A DNA stretch of 64,000 bases from Gammaproteobacteria bacterium. Lineage in GTDB: Bacteria; Pseudomonadota; Gammaproteobacteria; Thiohalobacterales; Thiohalobacteraceae. Location: NCBI GenBank assembly GCA_019911805.1, contig JAIOJV010000077.1, positions 233,605-297,604 of the forward strand, written 5' to 3'. The notes under the pieces are model-generated. The model saw nothing but the letters and a program-made list of their open reading frames with translations, was not told where the DNA came from and searched no databases. Within the stretch, counting starts at the first letter, position 1. The number at the start of each line of letters is the position of its first letter. A program made the position numbers and the translations under genes. Of the stretch, positions 62,628 through 64,000 are shown piece by piece.

Positions 62628-64000
62628 ATGCCGCGCTGCTGCGCCTGTTCCTGGCGAGCTTGCTGCGCCGGCGTCTGGCGACGGCGCTGTCGCTGCTGGC
62701 GATCGCGCTGGGCGTCGCCCTCGGCCTCGCGGTGCAGTTGATCCACAGCGCCGCCCTGGAGGAGTTCGGCCACGACCTGCGGTTGCTGGCGGGTGAGGCC
62801 GATCTGCAGGTCCTCGGTCCGCGCGGCGGCTTCGATGCGGCGTTGTATGCGACGCTGGCACAACGACCCGAGGTGGCGCAGGCGGCCCCGCTGCTGGAGA
62901 TCGAGGCGCACCTGCCGGGGCGCGAGGCACCGCTGCGCCTGCTTGGCATCGATGTGTTCCGCGCCGCACAACTGTACCCGCGGCTGGTACCGGTGGCCGC
63001 TGCCGAGGCGCTGCCTGCCGGGGCCCAGGACCGGCTCGCGGCGCTGCGGCCCGACAACGTCTTCCTCAGCCCGGCGGCCCGCGTGGCGCTCGGGCTCGAT
63101 CCCGGCGACCGGCTGGTGGTGCAGGCGGGCCTGGGCGAACGCGCGTTGCACGTCGCCGGCACGGTGCCGGGCGCCGGCGTCGGCCAGCGACTGGCGGTGA
63201 TGGACATCGCCGCGCTGCAGCGGCTGTTCGGTCGCATCGGCGTGTTGACGCGCATCGATCTGCGCCTGGCGCCCGGGGTGTCCCGCGCCCAGGCGCAGGT
63301 ACGGCTGCACGCGCTGCTGCCGGCGGGGGTCGAACTGCTGGCACCGGAGGCGAGCGCGGCGCAGACCGCGGCCCTGACGCGCGCCTACCGTGTCAATCTG
63401 ACCATGCTCGCGGCGATCGCCCTGCTCACCGGCGGCTTCCTGGTCTTTTCCACCCAGGTGCTGGCGGTGGTGCGGCGCCGCCAGGAGTTCGCCTTCCTGC
63501 GTGCGCTCGGCATGGACCGCGCGACGCTGTTCCGCGGGCTGCTGACCGAGGGCGCCGTGATCGGGCTCCTCGGCGGCGCGCTCGGCGTGGCGCTGGCCTA
63601 TGCGCTGAGCGCCGCGGCCTTCGCGCTGCTCGGTGGCGATCTCGGTGCCGGCTACTTTCAGGCAGTGACGCCGCGGCTGCGACTGCAGCCGGGTGTCAGC
63701 CTCGCCTATCTGTTGCTGGGCGCGGTCGCCGGCGTGGCCGGTGCCTGGCTGCCGGGGCGCGAGGCGCTGCGCAGCGTGCCGGCGCGGGCCCTGCACGCGG
63801 GCGCCGAGGAGGACGTCCTGCAGGCGCGTGGCGGGTGGCGGGCGGCACTGGTCTGTTTCGGTACGGCGCTGCTGCTGTGCCTGCCGCCGCCGCTGTGGGG
63901 CGTGCCGGTCTTCGGCTACGCCGCCGTCGTGCTGATCCTGGCCGGTGCCTTGCTGCTGTTGCCCGGCGCCGCGCGCCTTGCCACGCGGGTGGTGCCGGCC
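62624..64000 (+). CDS. FtsX-like ABC permease, 3' end beyond the window
   Basis: The frame opens at ATG 62624 (ATGA overlap with the ATPase) and is still open at 64000, giving 459 codons. An N-terminal helix (MNAALLRLFLASLLRRRLAT then ALSLLAIALGVALGLAVQ), a MacB-type periplasmic domain (about 45-250) and three helices with VNLTMLAAIALLTGGFLVFS, VRRRQEFAFLRALGMDRATLF and GLLGGALGVALAYAL identify an FtsX-type permease. A second transmembrane block begins near residue 405. LolC/E- or MacB-like lipoprotein or peptide export is the likely class, with unknown substrate. The complete protein needs sequence beyond the window. Confidence 0.9.
   Translation, partial: MNAALLRLFLASLLRRRLATALSLLAIALGVALGLAVQLIHSAALEEFGHDLRLLAGEADLQVLGPRGGFDAALYATLAQRPEVAQAAPLLEIEAHLPGREAPLRLLGIDVFRAAQLYPRLVPVAAAEALPAGAQDRLAALRPDNVFLSPAARVALGLDPGDRLVVQAGLGERALHVAGTVPGAGVGQRLAVMDIAALQRLFGRIGVLTRIDLRLAPGVSRAQAQVRLHALLPAGVELLAPEASAAQTAALTRAYRVNLTMLAAIALLTGGFLVFSTQVLAVVRRRQEFAFLRALGMDRATLFRGLLTEGAVIGLLGGALGVALAYALSAAAFALLGGDLGAGYFQAVTPRLRLQPGVSLAYLLLGAVAGVAGAWLPGREALRSVPARALHAGAEEDVLQARGGWRAALVCFGTALLLCLPPPLWGVPVFGYAAVVLILAGALLLLPGAARLATRVVPA

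Noticed and set aside
59329..63796. Long minus-strand open frames opposite glgP and the ABC genes
   Set aside because: No ribosome sites or family signatures; the plus strand codes for recognised proteins.

Overview
The window is GC-rich, densely packed bacterial DNA, most consistent with a free-living gammaproteobacterium. The gene content (PA2779-like, DUF2058, YcbB-type L,D-transpeptidase, PEP-CTERM protein, ETHE1-like persulfide dioxygenase, TSUP anion exporter) resembles Chromatiales or Acidiferrobacterales sulfur oxidisers. That placement is an inference; no rRNA or taxonomic marker is present.

Layout. 0.1-4.1 kb: a PA2779-like membrane protein, a nucleotide-transporter-like protein and two convergent class-A-like serine hydrolases. 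4.1-7.5 kb: a MITE-like inverted-repeat element, then a large exported protein whose phosphohistidine and ATP-binding modules are ordered and worded like alpha-glucan water dikinase. 7.7 kb: tRNA-Ser(GGA), with its 3' end duplicated 174 bp downstream. 8.0-30 kb looks like an accessory, stress-type block, with visibly lower GC in parts. It holds a glycogen-debranching-type hydrolase, a VTT/pyridine-disulfide-oxidoreductase fusion, an Old Yellow Enzyme, a SYLF protein, a hemolysin III protein, a 2923-residue cyclic beta-1,2-glucan synthase, several tiny envelope or basic proteins, a Crp/Fnr regulator (plus a broken copy of its 3' end), DUF4399, a truncated GST and an HDOD protein. 30-37.4 kb: two divergent L,D-transpeptidases, dispersed repeats, a ketopantoate-reductase-like protein, an HPF/cold-shock fusion, a PEP-CTERM protein with a thrombospondin-C-like domain and a YdjM-like membrane hydrolase. 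37.5-42.1 kb: DNA polymerase IV and a sulfur cluster (persulfide dioxygenase, TSUP-USP-USP fusion, small membrane protein). 42.4-46.6 kb: an RND efflux pair. 46.6-51.9 kb: GST, NYN nuclease, a second MITE-like element with perfect 41-bp ends, DUF2058, EgtB and DUF502. 51.6-58.8 kb: a minus-strand run of a phosphodiesterase/EEP fusion, GT4 glycosyltransferase, (alpha/alpha)6 glycosidase-like protein and VTT membrane protein, the last three joined by 4-bp overlaps. 59.3-64 kb: alpha-glucan phosphorylase overlapping an ABC ATPase and an FtsX-type permease that runs off the window.

Themes. Carbohydrate polymer metabolism recurs: debrancher, cyclic glucan synthase, glucan phosphorylase, a GWD-like dikinase, and a coupled glycosidase/glycosyltransferase operon. 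Envelope and stress maintenance, and sulfur handling, are the other two. The strongest candidates for new biology are the exported GWD-like dikinase, the VTT-GH-GT4-phosphodiesterase operon, and the nested inverted-repeat elements. Several starts were moved inward from the longest open frame because the upstream residues are implausible or lie in repeats.
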